The position numbers and the translations under genes were made by a program. A stretch of DNA of 9,111 nt from Deltaproteobacteria bacterium (GTDB lineage: Bacteria > Myxococcota_A > UBA9160 > JAFDET01). How positions within the stretch are numbered: the first letter of the stretch is position 1; every line of letters starts with the position of its first letter. This document shows, one piece after another, positions 1-6,874 of the stretch. The stretch covers positions 1 to 9,111 of the forward strand of contig JAFDET010000127.1 of assembly GCA_019310195.1 (NCBI GenBank). Direction: 5' to 3'. Below the pieces are notes generated by a model, which was not told the DNA's origin, searched no databases, and worked only from the letters and a program-made list of their open reading frames with translations.

Positions 1-48
1 ACGCAGCCGAGCCGGTTCTGGAACCCCATCATCTGGAATCCCGTCTAG
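1..48 (+). CDS. Possible C-terminal tail of an upstream gene (partial)
   Basis: Frame 1 reads TQPSRFWNPIIWNPV and then a TAG stop at 46-48. The aromatic and hydrophobic residues look like a protein end, but 15 codons are too few to identify a family. Frame 3 also ends nearby, with a TAG at 51-53, so the frame choice is uncertain. If real, this is the end of a same-strand gene about 80 bases upstream of the lipoprotein gene. Confidence 0.25.
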   Translation, partial: TQPSRFWNPIIWNPV

Positions 49-118
49 GCTAGTCACCGCTTCGAAGCCCGTGATAGAGTGGGAGATTCCACATGAACGG
101 TCGTTAAGTGGTTCACCC

Positions 119-122
119 GGAG
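119..122 (+). promoter_or_regulatory. Ribosome binding site for the lipoprotein gene
   Basis: GGAG lies six bases before the ATG at 129. This favours ATG 129 over the in-frame GTG at 108, which has no comparable site. The ATG start also places the signal peptide directly at the N-terminus. Confidence 0.6.
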
Positions 123-128
123 ACCCCC

Positions 129-1436
129 ATGAACGCTCCTCGTCGCCCCCGACTCATCCATGCTCCGATCTCGGTGCTTGCCCTGCTGGCCGTCTCTGCC
201 CTCTCGCTGGGCTTCAGCAGCTGTGACAGCTGGGGATCGCCTTTCTTCCACTTCCGCTCGCCGCTGCCGAGGCAGCTCTCGCTGATCGGAGAGATCGGCT
301 TCGAGCTCACGCTGCCCCGCCACGCAGATGCGGAGTCGCTCGTGGTCCGGCTGGTGGATCCCGAGGGCGCGAGCATGCCGGTCCCCGGCGTCGCCGTCGG
401 TGACCGGACCGGCACGGGAAGCGTGGCCATCGGCGAGGCCGGCAACTACCGCCTGGAAGCGGAAGTGGACGCGCGAATCTTCTTCTTTTTCGCAAGGCAC
501 CTGACCGCGGGCACGCGCTTCGAGATCGCCGATCTCGAGCACCCCGACGAGTGTGAGATCCTCAATGACGTCGAGTGTCTGCTTCCCTACCCCTCGTCGC
601 GTTTCCTGGTCGAGGACACGAGCACCCAGACCGGCTACCGCGTGGACGTGCCGCAGCTGGGCATCCCGAAGCCCACGGGGCCCGAGATCCCGAAGGCGAT
701 GCTGAATTCGCTCGACGGCTTCAGCCCCACCGTGCAGATCCTGATGCACTTCCCGGGTGGTGTGGACGTGGAGCAGTCCGGCGCCTCGCGCCTGCTCGCG
801 CCCGAGTGCTGCGGCCAGCCGGCAGGTCCCGCCTGGATCGATACGCGCACCCACGACGATCGCTCCCTGGATCACGACAGCCCCACGGTGCTCCTCGACT
901 GGGACACCGGCCAGCGCATTCTCCACTGGCTCGAGGTGGACGCCCGCGCCGAGGGAAGCCCCGAGCGCCAGGCCCTGATCCTGCGCCCGGCAGAGAGCCT
1001 CACACCCGGCCATCGCTACATCGTCGCGGTGCGCAATCTGGTGCGCGAGGATGGAACGCCCGTCGAGGCCGAGCCCGCCTTCGCGGCCCTGCGCGATTTC
1101 CGCCCCACCGACATCCCCGCGCTCGCAGAGCGCCGCCTCCCGATGCTGGAGATCTTCCACGAGCTGCGCCGCGCGGGAGTACGCCGCTCGGAGTTGATCC
1201 TCGCCTTCGACTTCGTGGTGCAGAGCGAGCACCAGCTGACCCACCAGATGCTCACCATGCGCGACAAGGCCTTCGAGTGGCTCGAGGAGCAGAAGGGCCT
1301 CGGAGTGCAGACCTTCAGCGCCGTCGGGATCGAGGACTTCCCGAACTGCGCGATGGATGGCGGAGTGCACCGGCGCATCGTGGAGGGCACGTTCCAGAGC
1401 CCGCTCTTCCTCGAGGCGGTTCCGGTTCTCATCTGA
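129..1436 (+). CDS. Exported alpha/beta-hydrolase-like lipoprotein, N-terminal half (ends at in-frame TGA)
   Basis: This is the first 435 residues of what looks like one 839-residue surface or periplasmic lipoprotein. The N-terminus is basic (MNAPRRPRLIHAP), followed by a hydrophobic stretch at residues 14-29 and a loose lipobox, GFSSC, with the candidate lipidated Cys at 32. Next comes a beta-rich region, then a Cys-bearing segment with CLLPYPSSRF, a layout I associate with large exported esterase-like proteins of uncultured delta-type proteobacteria (from memory, not a search). Around residues 280-320 the motif LTPGHRYIVAVRN is also typical of those proteins. Translation stops at TGA 1434-1436, but the same frame continues at once with NTPRLVVDPATDEP and on to 2648. 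So this is probably half of a broken or recoded gene, not a complete protein. The catalytic motifs lie in the second half, and substrate is unknown. GTG 108 is an alternative start. Confidence 0.75.
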   Translation: MNAPRRPRLIHAPISVLALLAVSALSLGFSSCDSWGSPFFHFRSPLPRQLSLIGEIGFELTLPRHADAESLVVRLVDPEGASMPVPGVAVGDRTGTGSVAIGEAGNYRLEAEVDARIFFFFARHLTAGTRFEIADLEHPDECEILNDVECLLPYPSSRFLVEDTSTQTGYRVDVPQLGIPKPTGPEIPKAMLNSLDGFSPTVQILMHFPGGVDVEQSGASRLLAPECCGQPAGPAWIDTRTHDDRSLDHDSPTVLLDWDTGQRILHWLEVDARAEGSPERQALILRPAESLTPGHRYIVAVRNLVREDGTPVEAEPAFAALRDFRPTDIPALAERRLPMLEIFHELRRAGVRRSELILAFDFVVQSEHQLTHQMLTMRDKAFEWLEEQKGLGVQTFSAVGIEDFPNCAMDGGVHRRIVEGTFQSPLFLEAVPVLI

Positions 1437-1502
1437 AACACCCCGCGCCTCGTCGTCGATCCCGCGACCGACGAGCCGCAGATCAACGCGACGACTCCGA
1501 CC

Positions 1503-2648
1503 ATGGACGCTCCCTTCACGATCTCGATCCCCTGCGCCCTGGTCGAGGAGCGCGTGCCCGAGATCCATCCCCTGCTGCTGGGCCACGGGATCTTCGGCGC
1601 CGGCGAGGAAATGGTGCGGGGGATTCCGGTAGGAGTCAGCGAAGTGCTCTCGCAGTTCCCGGGAAGCCAGCCCTGGCGCTACATCGCCGGGGCCACCGAC
1701 TGGACGGGCTGGAGCGCGCCGGATCGCTTCTGGGTCGCCTTCCGCATCATCGGATTCGGCGACAGCCAGCTCCACCACTTCGAGGCCTTTCCGGACCGCC
1801 ACCGCCAGGGCCAGGCCAACACGCTGATCCTCTCGCGCATGATGAAGCAGGGCCTCTTCAACCAGGACCCGGCCTTCCAACTCGACGGGGAGGGCGTCTT
1901 TCCCGGCGAGGACACAGAGCAGTACTACTACGGGATCAGCATGGGCGGCGTCCAGGGGCTCTTCCACGCGGCGCTCTCGCCCGACATCGAGAAGTTCGGC
2001 ATCGACGTGGGTTCGATCAACTTCGCGATGCTTCTCCAACGCTCTACCCAGTTCGAGTCGCCCAGCAGCGTCCTGTCCTTCAAGGGGCTTCTGGACAACA
2101 TAGGGCTCTCCGACCCCCTGACTCAGCTGCTCGGCATCGGGCTGCTGCACGAAGTGTGGGTGGCCGGGGATCCCTCCGGCTATGCGACCCACATCACCAG
2201 CGATCCGCTGCCGGGCTCGATCGCCAAGAAGATCCTGCTCACGCCGGCCTGGCTGGACCACCAGGTGAGCAACCAAGGCACGGAGATCACGGCGCGAACG
2301 CTCGGGGTCAAGAGCCTCCACGGGTCGCTTCAGCAGGGGCTCGTGGGAGTGCCCGACGCGAGTCCGGGCGAGGCGCTGGACTCGGGGCTGGTGATGTACG
2401 GCACCGGGCTCGACATCCTGAATCCCGCCCACCAGCCCTTCATCCCGCCGCTGGCCAACAAGATCATCGAGGACGACAGCTGCGATCCGCACGGTGCCCG
2501 TCCGTCGATCCCGGCGGGCATGCAGCAACTCCTCACATTCCTCCAACCGGGAGGACGCATCGAGAACTTCTGCAACGGCGTCTGCGATGCGGAGGAACCC
2601 TGGGAGATCGCCGGCGGCGCGGATGCGCCGTGCGACCCGCTGGAGTGA
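1503..2648 (+). CDS. Exported alpha/beta-hydrolase-like lipoprotein, C-terminal catalytic half
   Basis: This is the same reading frame as the preceding half, open from 1437 to the TGA at 2646-2648. The first ATG is at 1503, but no Shine-Dalgarno site precedes it and the codons at 1437-1502 read as normal protein (LVVDPATDEPQINATT). Independent initiation therefore looks unlikely. The half carries the hydrolase signatures: LLLGHGIFGAGEE, with GHG at 1581-1589 as a probable oxyanion-hole region, and YYYGISMGGVQG, a GxSxGG nucleophile elbow. Its Ser codon is at 1938-1940, residue 604 of the joined protein. I could not assign the acid and His of the triad. The C-terminus has paired cysteines (FCNGVCDA, then APCDPLE), which suits an exported fold. 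The full-length protein is probably an esterase or lipase-like enzyme on the cell surface. Family-level confidence is moderate and the substrate is unknown. Confidence 0.72.
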   Translation: MDAPFTISIPCALVEERVPEIHPLLLGHGIFGAGEEMVRGIPVGVSEVLSQFPGSQPWRYIAGATDWTGWSAPDRFWVAFRIIGFGDSQLHHFEAFPDRHRQGQANTLILSRMMKQGLFNQDPAFQLDGEGVFPGEDTEQYYYGISMGGVQGLFHAALSPDIEKFGIDVGSINFAMLLQRSTQFESPSSVLSFKGLLDNIGLSDPLTQLLGIGLLHEVWVAGDPSGYATHITSDPLPGSIAKKILLTPAWLDHQVSNQGTEITARTLGVKSLHGSLQQGLVGVPDASPGEALDSGLVMYGTGLDILNPAHQPFIPPLANKIIEDDSCDPHGARPSIPAGMQQLLTFLQPGGRIENFCNGVCDAEEPWEIAGGADAPCDPLE

Positions 2649-2652
2649 GAGA

Positions 2653-2678
2653 CCGGAGCCTAGGGGCCGATGCTCCGG
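2653..2678. terminator. Hairpin between convergent genes, possible bidirectional terminator
   Basis: CCGGAGC (2653-2659) and GCTCCGG (2672-2678) form a perfect 7-bp stem around a 12-base loop. It lies between the stop of the lipoprotein gene (2648) and overlaps the stop of the opposing gene (2660). Neither side has a T-run, so it is not a canonical intrinsic terminator. Its position suggests it may help end transcription or protect the 3' ends. Confidence 0.4.
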
Positions 2679-3379
2679 GCTAGGCCGGTGCTGACGATGC
2701 TGCGGATGTCGTCGAGTCCAGCGATCCGCTTCTGCCACTCTGCGTCGCCCTGCATCTTCGTCGTGTTGTCGGCGTAGGCGGCCAGGCTCGGGTGGATCAG
2801 GCCCACGACGACCGTCCCGGTGGCGTCGCCGGCGAGGGTTGCCTGCCAGATGCGCATGCTGCTCGTCACGCCCAGCCGATCCGAGACCTTCTGCAACGCG
2901 TTCACCCGCTCGACGTAGTCGTCGAGCTGGCCGGGCTTGACGCGCACCGTGACGGTCTGGAGCACCGAGTCCGCCGTCACCGCCGCGTCCTCACCCGAGA
3001 GGCTCCTGTAGAGGCTCGAGCTCTGGATGGTGCGGATGGCGTCGAGTCCGGCGATCAGCTTCCGCCACTCGGCGTCCCCCTGGACCTTCGTGGTGCTCTC
3101 GGCAAAGGCGGCCAGGCTCGGGTACCCGATGGCCACGAAGACGGTGCCGCTGGCCGGCCCCGCCAGCGTCGCCCGCCAGGCGCGCAGCGTGCCCGCCGAG
3201 CCGACACGCTGCATCACCCCCTGAAGAGACTTGATCCGCTCCAGGTAGGTGTCGAGCTGGCCCGGTTGCACCTGGACGGCCACGGCCTGGAGGACGGCGT
3301 TCTGGGCGGCAGCCCCGCTCGAGATTCCCAGCGCCAGCGCCAGTCCGAGGACCCCTGCGAACGTCTTACGACGACTCAT
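2660..3379 (-). CDS. Secreted tandem alpha-beta-barrel-like (ABM/NIPSNAP-type) protein
   Basis: A 239-residue exported protein. The start ATG at 3379 has AAGGAG five bases upstream. The frame is open further upstream to 3547, but that stretch is Arg-rich and unlike protein. Residues 1-25 form a Sec signal peptide (MSRRKTF, a hydrophobic core, then SSGAAA) with likely cleavage near AAA|QNA. The mature part is two copies of one module offset by exactly 110 residues: about 29-129 and 139-239. Shared blocks are VLQxVxVxVxPGQLDxY, PSLAAxA, TTKxQGDAEW and IAGLDxIR. The pattern of a beta strand with PGQLDDY, a helix, then strands resembles dimeric alpha-beta barrels of the ABM or NIPSNAP kind, where two such units make one barrel; here both are in one chain. 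No catalytic residues are evident. It may bind a small ligand or be a monooxygenase-like remnant. The assignment rests on motif style. Confidence 0.8.
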   Translation of the reverse strand: MSRRKTFAGVLGLALALGISSGAAAQNAVLQAVAVQVQPGQLDTYLERIKSLQGVMQRVGSAGTLRAWRATLAGPASGTVFVAIGYPSLAAFAESTTKVQGDAEWRKLIAGLDAIRTIQSSSLYRSLSGEDAAVTADSVLQTVTVRVKPGQLDDYVERVNALQKVSDRLGVTSSMRIWQATLAGDATGTVVVGLIHPSLAAYADNTTKMQGDAEWQKRIAGLDDIRSIVSTGLARSIGP

Positions 3380-3384
3380 GCTGA

Positions 3385-3390
3385 CTCCTT
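3385..3390 (-). promoter_or_regulatory. Ribosome binding site for the tandem-module protein
   Basis: AAGGAG on the minus strand, five bases before ATG 3379. It fixes the start and excludes the 56-codon upstream extension. Confidence 0.75.
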
Positions 3391-3410
3391 GGCTCTCCCC
3401 CCGGTGTGGC

Positions 3411-3416
3411 ATTCTA
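3411..3416 (-). promoter_or_regulatory. Possible -10 box for the tandem-module protein
   Basis: TAGAAT on the minus strand matches TATAAT at five of six positions and would give a leader of about 25 bases before ATG 3379. I see no good -35 hexamer at the usual spacing, so this is tentative. Confidence 0.35.
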
Positions 3417-3566
3417 GACGAACTCCGAGAGGCGAGGCTGCGAAAGCCGTGGCCTTGGAGCGGGACTGTGGGGAAGCCCCGGCGCTCCAAGGGAGCTGAG
3501 AGCCGCCTTCGGCCCCGCCAGCCCGAGATTCCCCGGGGACGGGCCATGATGCCGGTGGCAGCCGCC

Positions 3567-3572
3567 TATAAT
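3567..3572 (+). promoter_or_regulatory. -10 box (TATAAT) immediately upstream of the Mo-hydroxylase operon
   Basis: A perfect TATAAT in otherwise very GC-rich sequence, with ten bases between it and ATG 3583. Transcription would begin around 3579-3580, leaving only a few bases of leader. No Shine-Dalgarno site precedes the ATG and no clear -35 is visible. The operon may therefore start with a leaderless or nearly leaderless mRNA. The 203-base interval 3380-3582 holds this box and the opposing candidate -10; I see no other structure in it that I would name. Confidence 0.5.
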
Positions 3573-3582
3573 CGGCCGGGCG

Positions 3583-4068
3583 ATGAAGCTCACCGTCAAC
3601 GGCGTCGAGCGGAGCATTCCCAAGGGGTGGGGAGACGAGACCCTCCTCGACACCTTGCGCGAGCAGCTGGGTCTGGTGGGCGCCAAGTACAGCTGCGGAG
3701 CGGGCCTGTGCGGGGCCTGCACCGTCCACGTGGACGGCGTCGCCGTCACCAGCTGCACCGTGCGCACGGCGGACGTCGCGGGCGCCAGCGTCCTGACCGT
3801 CGAAGGGCTGGCGCAGCCCGACGGCGGCCTGCATCCGCTCCAGCAGGCCTGGATCGACGAGCGCGTGCCCCAGTGCGGGTACTGCCAGGCGGGCCAGCTC
3901 ATGCAGGCCGCGGCGCTGTTGGCGCGCAACCCGCGGCCGAGCGACGCAGACATCGCCGCGGCGCTGGCGGGCAACCTGTGTCGCTGCGGCACCTACGCTC
4001 GCATCCTTTCTGCGATCCGGCGGGCGTCCCGTGCGACGGCGGATGCGGAAGGCTCGGCCGATGGTTGA
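3583..4068 (+). CDS. [2Fe-2S] subunit of a molybdenum hydroxylase (isoquinoline 1-oxidoreductase alpha-like)
   Basis: This 161-residue electron-transfer subunit of the xanthine oxidase family carries two [2Fe-2S] clusters. The N-terminal plant-ferredoxin-like cluster uses Cys38, Cys43 and Cys46 (CGAGLCGAC) plus Cys58. The C-terminal helical cluster uses Cys98 and Cys101 (CGYC) plus Cys133 and Cys135 (NLCRCGTY). Length and both motifs match the small subunits of two-component Mo hydroxylases. Electrons from the Mo centre in the downstream subunit pass through these clusters. There is no signal peptide, so as in related enzymes it probably crosses the membrane with its Tat-tagged partner (established for the family, inferred here). 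An in-frame TGA at 3547-3549 with no start codon before 3583 makes this ATG the only plausible start. The end overlaps the next gene by 8 bases, which implies coupled translation. Confidence 0.93.
   Translation: MKLTVNGVERSIPKGWGDETLLDTLREQLGLVGAKYSCGAGLCGACTVHVDGVAVTSCTVRTADVAGASVLTVEGLAQPDGGLHPLQQAWIDERVPQCGYCQAGQLMQAAALLARNPRPSDADIAAALAGNLCRCGTYARILSAIRRASRATADAEGSADG
4047..4052 (+). promoter_or_regulatory. Ribosome binding site for the Mo-hydroxylase large subunit
   Basis: GGAAGG eight bases before ATG 4061, inside the end of the small-subunit gene. It supports 4061 over the upstream in-frame ATGs at 4031 and 4043. Confidence 0.55.
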
Positions 4069-6256
4069 GCTTTCCCTGTCGCGCCGTCGGCTCCTGCAGG
4101 CGACCGGCTGGACGGCGGCGGGCGTGACGCTCCTCTACCTGGGCGGGCGCTCGCTGCGCTCGATCCTGCCGAGCTTCGACATTCCCGGAGACGACGCGGG
4201 CGCCGCCTGGCTGCAGATCCTCCCGGACGGCCGTTGCCGGATGCTCTGCCCGCGCGCCGAGATGGGCCAGCACGCCTCGATCGGGCTGGCGCAGATCGCG
4301 GCCGAGGAGCTGGGCATCGCCGTCGAAGACATCGACCTGCGCTTCCCGAGCTCGAACGAGATCCCCCAGGTGGTCCTCACCGCGGGCAGCATGTCCCTGC
4401 GCTTCTTCGCCGAGCCGACGGCGCGGGCGGCGGCGGGCCTGCGCGAGGTGCTGCGCGCACGCGCCGCCCGGCAGGCGAGAGTGGCGGTCACGGCGCTGGC
4501 GGATGCCGCAGGCGGTTTTTCGCTTCCGGACGGCCGCCGCCTGTCCTATGGCGACCTGGCGAGGGGCGAGCCCGTCGTCCTGGATCCGGGGGAGGTTCCC
4601 GAGGCGCGGCTCTACAGCTTCGACCCGAGCCGGCCCCTCCGGCAGATCGGTCGCGGCGCTGCGCCGCCCCAACTGGCCGAGATCGTCCGCGGCGCTCCGC
4701 TCTTCAGCGCCGACGTGCGGCTTCCGGGCATGCTCTTCGGGCGCTGCCTGCGGCCGCCGGCACGGAACGCCCGCCTCGTGCGGGTCGACGACACGCGCGC
4801 GCGGGGCGTCGCGGGCGTGGTGCAGGTGGTCGACGAGCGCGAGCGAGGCTTCGTCGGCGTCGTCTGCGAGACCCCGGGAAGCGTGACCGCGGCGATCGCC
4901 GCACTCGACGCCCGCTGGGAGCTGCCCGCGCCGTTCGATCGGCAGACGATCGAAGAACGGATCGACGTGGACGCCGCGCTGGCGCGCGGCGATCTCGAGC
5001 ACAGCCCGGAGGGTGATCGCTTCGGCCCCGAGCCCGCCTGGGACCTCGACCTACGCTTCGAGGTGCAGGTGCAGTCGCACGCCATGCAGGAGCCGCGCGC
5101 CGCCGTCGCCCGGGTCCGCCGCGAGGACGGCGCGGAGAGGGCCGAGATCTGGACCGGCTCGCAGGACCTGTGGGCGATCCAGCGCCACGCGGCGCGGGAC
5201 CTGGGAATTGCGAAGGAGCGCGTCGTCGTTCACGCGCGCCGCATGGGCGGCGGCTTCGGCGGGCGCGAGCACTACGACGTCGAACGCGACGCGGTTCGCC
5301 TGGCGCGGGCGGCCGGCCGGCCCGTCAAGGTGCAGTGGTCGCGTGAGGACGAGTTCCGGGCGGCGCGGAACCGGCCCGCGTCGACGCACCGGGTCAAGCT
5401 CCGGGCGGACGACCGGGGCCGCCTGGTGGACTGGTGGCATGCCTTCGTCTCGGGTCACATCATTTTCGCGCGCGAGCGGCTGCCCGGCTGGCTGCTGCGT
5501 CCGGCTCGCTGGATGGGCGACCTGGGGGTGGCGCGCGGCTGCCGGCCGCCGTACGCGGCCGTGCGCAAGCGGGTCGAGTACGATGACGTCGATCTGCCCA
5601 TCGATCTGGGCGCCTGGCGCTCGCTGGGTGCGACGCCCAACACCTTCGCCATCGAGTCCGCCATCGACGAGCTGGCGCGACTTCGCAACCGGGACCCCGT
5701 GGAGTTCCGCCTGGAGAACCTGCCTGCGGAGCACGCGCGGCTCGCCGCCTGCCTGCGCCGCACGCGCGAGCTGGCCCGGAAGCTGGAGCTGCCCGTCGGG
5801 CCCGGCGTCGGGCGCGGCTACGCCTGCGGAATCTACGAAGAGCACAGCTTCGTGGCGGCCAGCGCCGACGTCCGCGTCGACCCGGGCAGCGGGGCCGTTC
5901 GCGTGCTGCGCATGTGCTGCGTTCAGGATGTTGGTCTGGCCATCAACCCGGATCAGCTGAAGGCGCAGATCGAGGGCAACCTGATCTGGGGGCTGGGCAT
6001 GGCGCTGACGGAAGAGGTCGAGATCGGCTCGAGCGACATCGTCTCCTTGAACTTCGACCGCTACCGGATCCCCCGCATCCAGGACGTGCCCGAGTTCGAC
6101 ATCGAGATCATCAGCCCGCGCGACATCCCACCCGCCGGCGCCGGCGAAACCGCGCTCATCGTGGGTCCGCCCGCCATCGCCAACGCCCTGCGCGAAGCCA
6201 GCGGCCGCCGCTACACCGCCCTGCCGATCCGAAGCGCGCCTGTCGGCCGCACCTGA
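4061..6256 (+). CDS. Tat-exported molybdopterin-binding subunit of a xanthine dehydrogenase-family hydroxylase (IorB-like)
   Basis: A 731-residue catalytic subunit that hydroxylates a substrate carbon with water-derived oxygen at a Mo-molybdopterin cofactor. The N-terminus has a twin-arginine motif, SRRRLL (7-12), before a hydrophobic stretch, so it is exported folded to the periplasm. Family motifs in order are EMGQHASIGLAQIAAEELG (67-85), the cofactor-binding loop GGGFGGREHYDVERDAV (396-412), GAWRSLGATPNTFAIESAID (517-536), GRGYACGIYEEHSFVAA (584-600), INPDQLKAQIEGNLIWGLG (628-646) and GAGETALIVGPPAIANAL (693-710). In the last motif Glu696 matches the conserved active-site glutamate of the family. 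Length is typical of isoquinoline 1-oxidoreductase beta subunits. The substrate cannot be read from sequence; N-heterocycles and aldehydes are known for relatives. No FAD subunit or cofactor-maturation gene lies in the window. The gene follows its small subunit with an 8-base overlap, and its upstream neighbour is divergent. Confidence 0.93.
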   Translation: MVELSLSRRRLLQATGWTAAGVTLLYLGGRSLRSILPSFDIPGDDAGAAWLQILPDGRCRMLCPRAEMGQHASIGLAQIAAEELGIAVEDIDLRFPSSNEIPQVVLTAGSMSLRFFAEPTARAAAGLREVLRARAARQARVAVTALADAAGGFSLPDGRRLSYGDLARGEPVVLDPGEVPEARLYSFDPSRPLRQIGRGAAPPQLAEIVRGAPLFSADVRLPGMLFGRCLRPPARNARLVRVDDTRARGVAGVVQVVDERERGFVGVVCETPGSVTAAIAALDARWELPAPFDRQTIEERIDVDAALARGDLEHSPEGDRFGPEPAWDLDLRFEVQVQSHAMQEPRAAVARVRREDGAERAEIWTGSQDLWAIQRHAARDLGIAKERVVVHARRMGGGFGGREHYDVERDAVRLARAAGRPVKVQWSREDEFRAARNRPASTHRVKLRADDRGRLVDWWHAFVSGHIIFARERLPGWLLRPARWMGDLGVARGCRPPYAAVRKRVEYDDVDLPIDLGAWRSLGATPNTFAIESAIDELARLRNRDPVEFRLENLPAEHARLAACLRRTRELARKLELPVGPGVGRGYACGIYEEHSFVAASADVRVDPGSGAVRVLRMCCVQDVGLAINPDQLKAQIEGNLIWGLGMALTEEVEIGSSDIVSLNFDRYRIPRIQDVPEFDIEIISPRDIPPAGAGETALIVGPPAIANALREASGRRYTALPIRSAPVGRT

Positions 6257-6273
6257 CCGCGAACTCCGTCAGG
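6252..6273. terminator. Hairpin joining two convergent stop codons
   Basis: CCTGAC (6252-6257) and GTCAGG (6268-6273) form a 6-bp perfect stem with a 10-base loop. The arms contain the TGA of the Mo-hydroxylase gene and the TGA of the opposing gene. There is no T-run on either side. It may be a weak bidirectional terminator or simply chance pairing of two TGA stops facing each other. Confidence 0.3.
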
Positions 6274-6820
6274 CGTCGGGCGGGGTGTGCGCCTCGAGCT
6301 CGTCCACGAGGATCTTCGCGACCCGGGCGGCCTGCTGCTGGAACGCGGCGGTGCGGTCCCAGTTGGTGTCCTCGGACACGCGGCCCTCGCGCACCAGGCC
6401 GCGGCCGCGGTCCTGCGTGTACTGCACGACCTGCTGCCAGATCCGGTGCTCGACGTCGTTGGCCACCTCCCGGATCCAGTCCCCGACCAGTATCCGCGCA
6501 TCGGGCTCGAGCGTGCCGAACAACCCTTCGCCCACCAGCTGAGGCTCGTCCCCCTTCTCGAAGTGGGGCTCCATGCGCTTCAGCTCGCGCGCCAGCTCGG
6601 GGCAGACCTGCTTGGCCGCGTAGGCTTCGGAAGAGTGGTACCCCCACTGTTGCTCCCACTCGTGCATGCGGTCGTCCACGTGAGCCTTCGCGGCGCGCCA
6701 TGCGTGCTGCTCCGCGTGCCGGCGGACCTCCTTTTCGAAGCGCTCCATGAGCTGCGTGGGATCCCCGTGAACAGCGGCGGGGTGGTCCTTCAACCAGGCG
6801 AGAACGGCTTCGCGATCCAT
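6269..6820 (-). CDS. Hypothetical 183-residue soluble protein
   Basis: I do not recognise this family. ATG 6820 has GGAGG seven bases upstream. The frame is open to 7258, but that extension is antisense to the oxidase and Arg-rich. The product is hydrophilic and mostly helical in appearance, rich in Glu, Arg, Trp and His, with one Cys (73) and no signal peptide or membrane segment. It should be cytoplasmic. Notable stretches are MHEWEQQWGYHSSEAYAAKQ (52-71), MEPHFEKGDEPQLVGEGLFG (83-102) and VEHRIWQQVVQYTQDRGRGL (123-142). Evenly spaced aromatic residues suggest a compact helical bundle. It lies 80 bases downstream of the copper oxidase on the same strand, so it may be the last gene of that transcript, although a hairpin lies between them. 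A role with the oxidase is unproven. Confidence 0.75.
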   Translation of the reverse strand: MDREAVLAWLKDHPAAVHGDPTQLMERFEKEVRRHAEQHAWRAAKAHVDDRMHEWEQQWGYHSSEAYAAKQVCPELARELKRMEPHFEKGDEPQLVGEGLFGTLEPDARILVGDWIREVANDVEHRIWQQVVQYTQDRGRGLVREGRVSEDTNWDRTAAFQQQAARVAKILVDELEAHTPPDA

Positions 6821-6827
6821 GGCGGTT

Positions 6828-6832
6828 CCTCC
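6828..6832 (-). promoter_or_regulatory. Ribosome binding site for the 183-residue protein
   Basis: GGAGG on the minus strand, seven bases before ATG 6820. It settles the start of a gene whose frame stays open much further upstream. Confidence 0.7.
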
Positions 6833-6874
6833 CGTGGAAGTGCCACCTCGCAGGGTATGGGATGGGGAGCGCGA

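Noticed and set aside
51..80. Weak promoter-like pair upstream of the lipoprotein gene (TAGTCA, 18 bases, TAGAGT)
   Set aside because: Both hexamers match consensus at only four of six positions, which is not distinguishable from chance.
575..2683. 702-codon open frame on the plus strand crossing the TGA in another frame
   Set aside because: The translation is Arg/Pro/Gly-rich and repetitive in character with no domain. It is a shadow of the real frame and does not explain the split by frameshift, since both halves share one frame.
54..2738. Very long open frame (894 codons) on the minus strand opposite the hydrolase gene
   Set aside because: Its translation is Arg/Ala/Glu/His-rich with no motif, typical of a shadow frame in GC-rich coding DNA. 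The opposite strand has a signal peptide, a hydrolase elbow and a ribosome binding site.
3249..4127. 292-codon plus-strand frame over the promoter region and the [2Fe-2S] gene
   Set aside because: It overlaps the clear iron-sulphur subunit in a different frame and its product is low-complexity Arg-rich.
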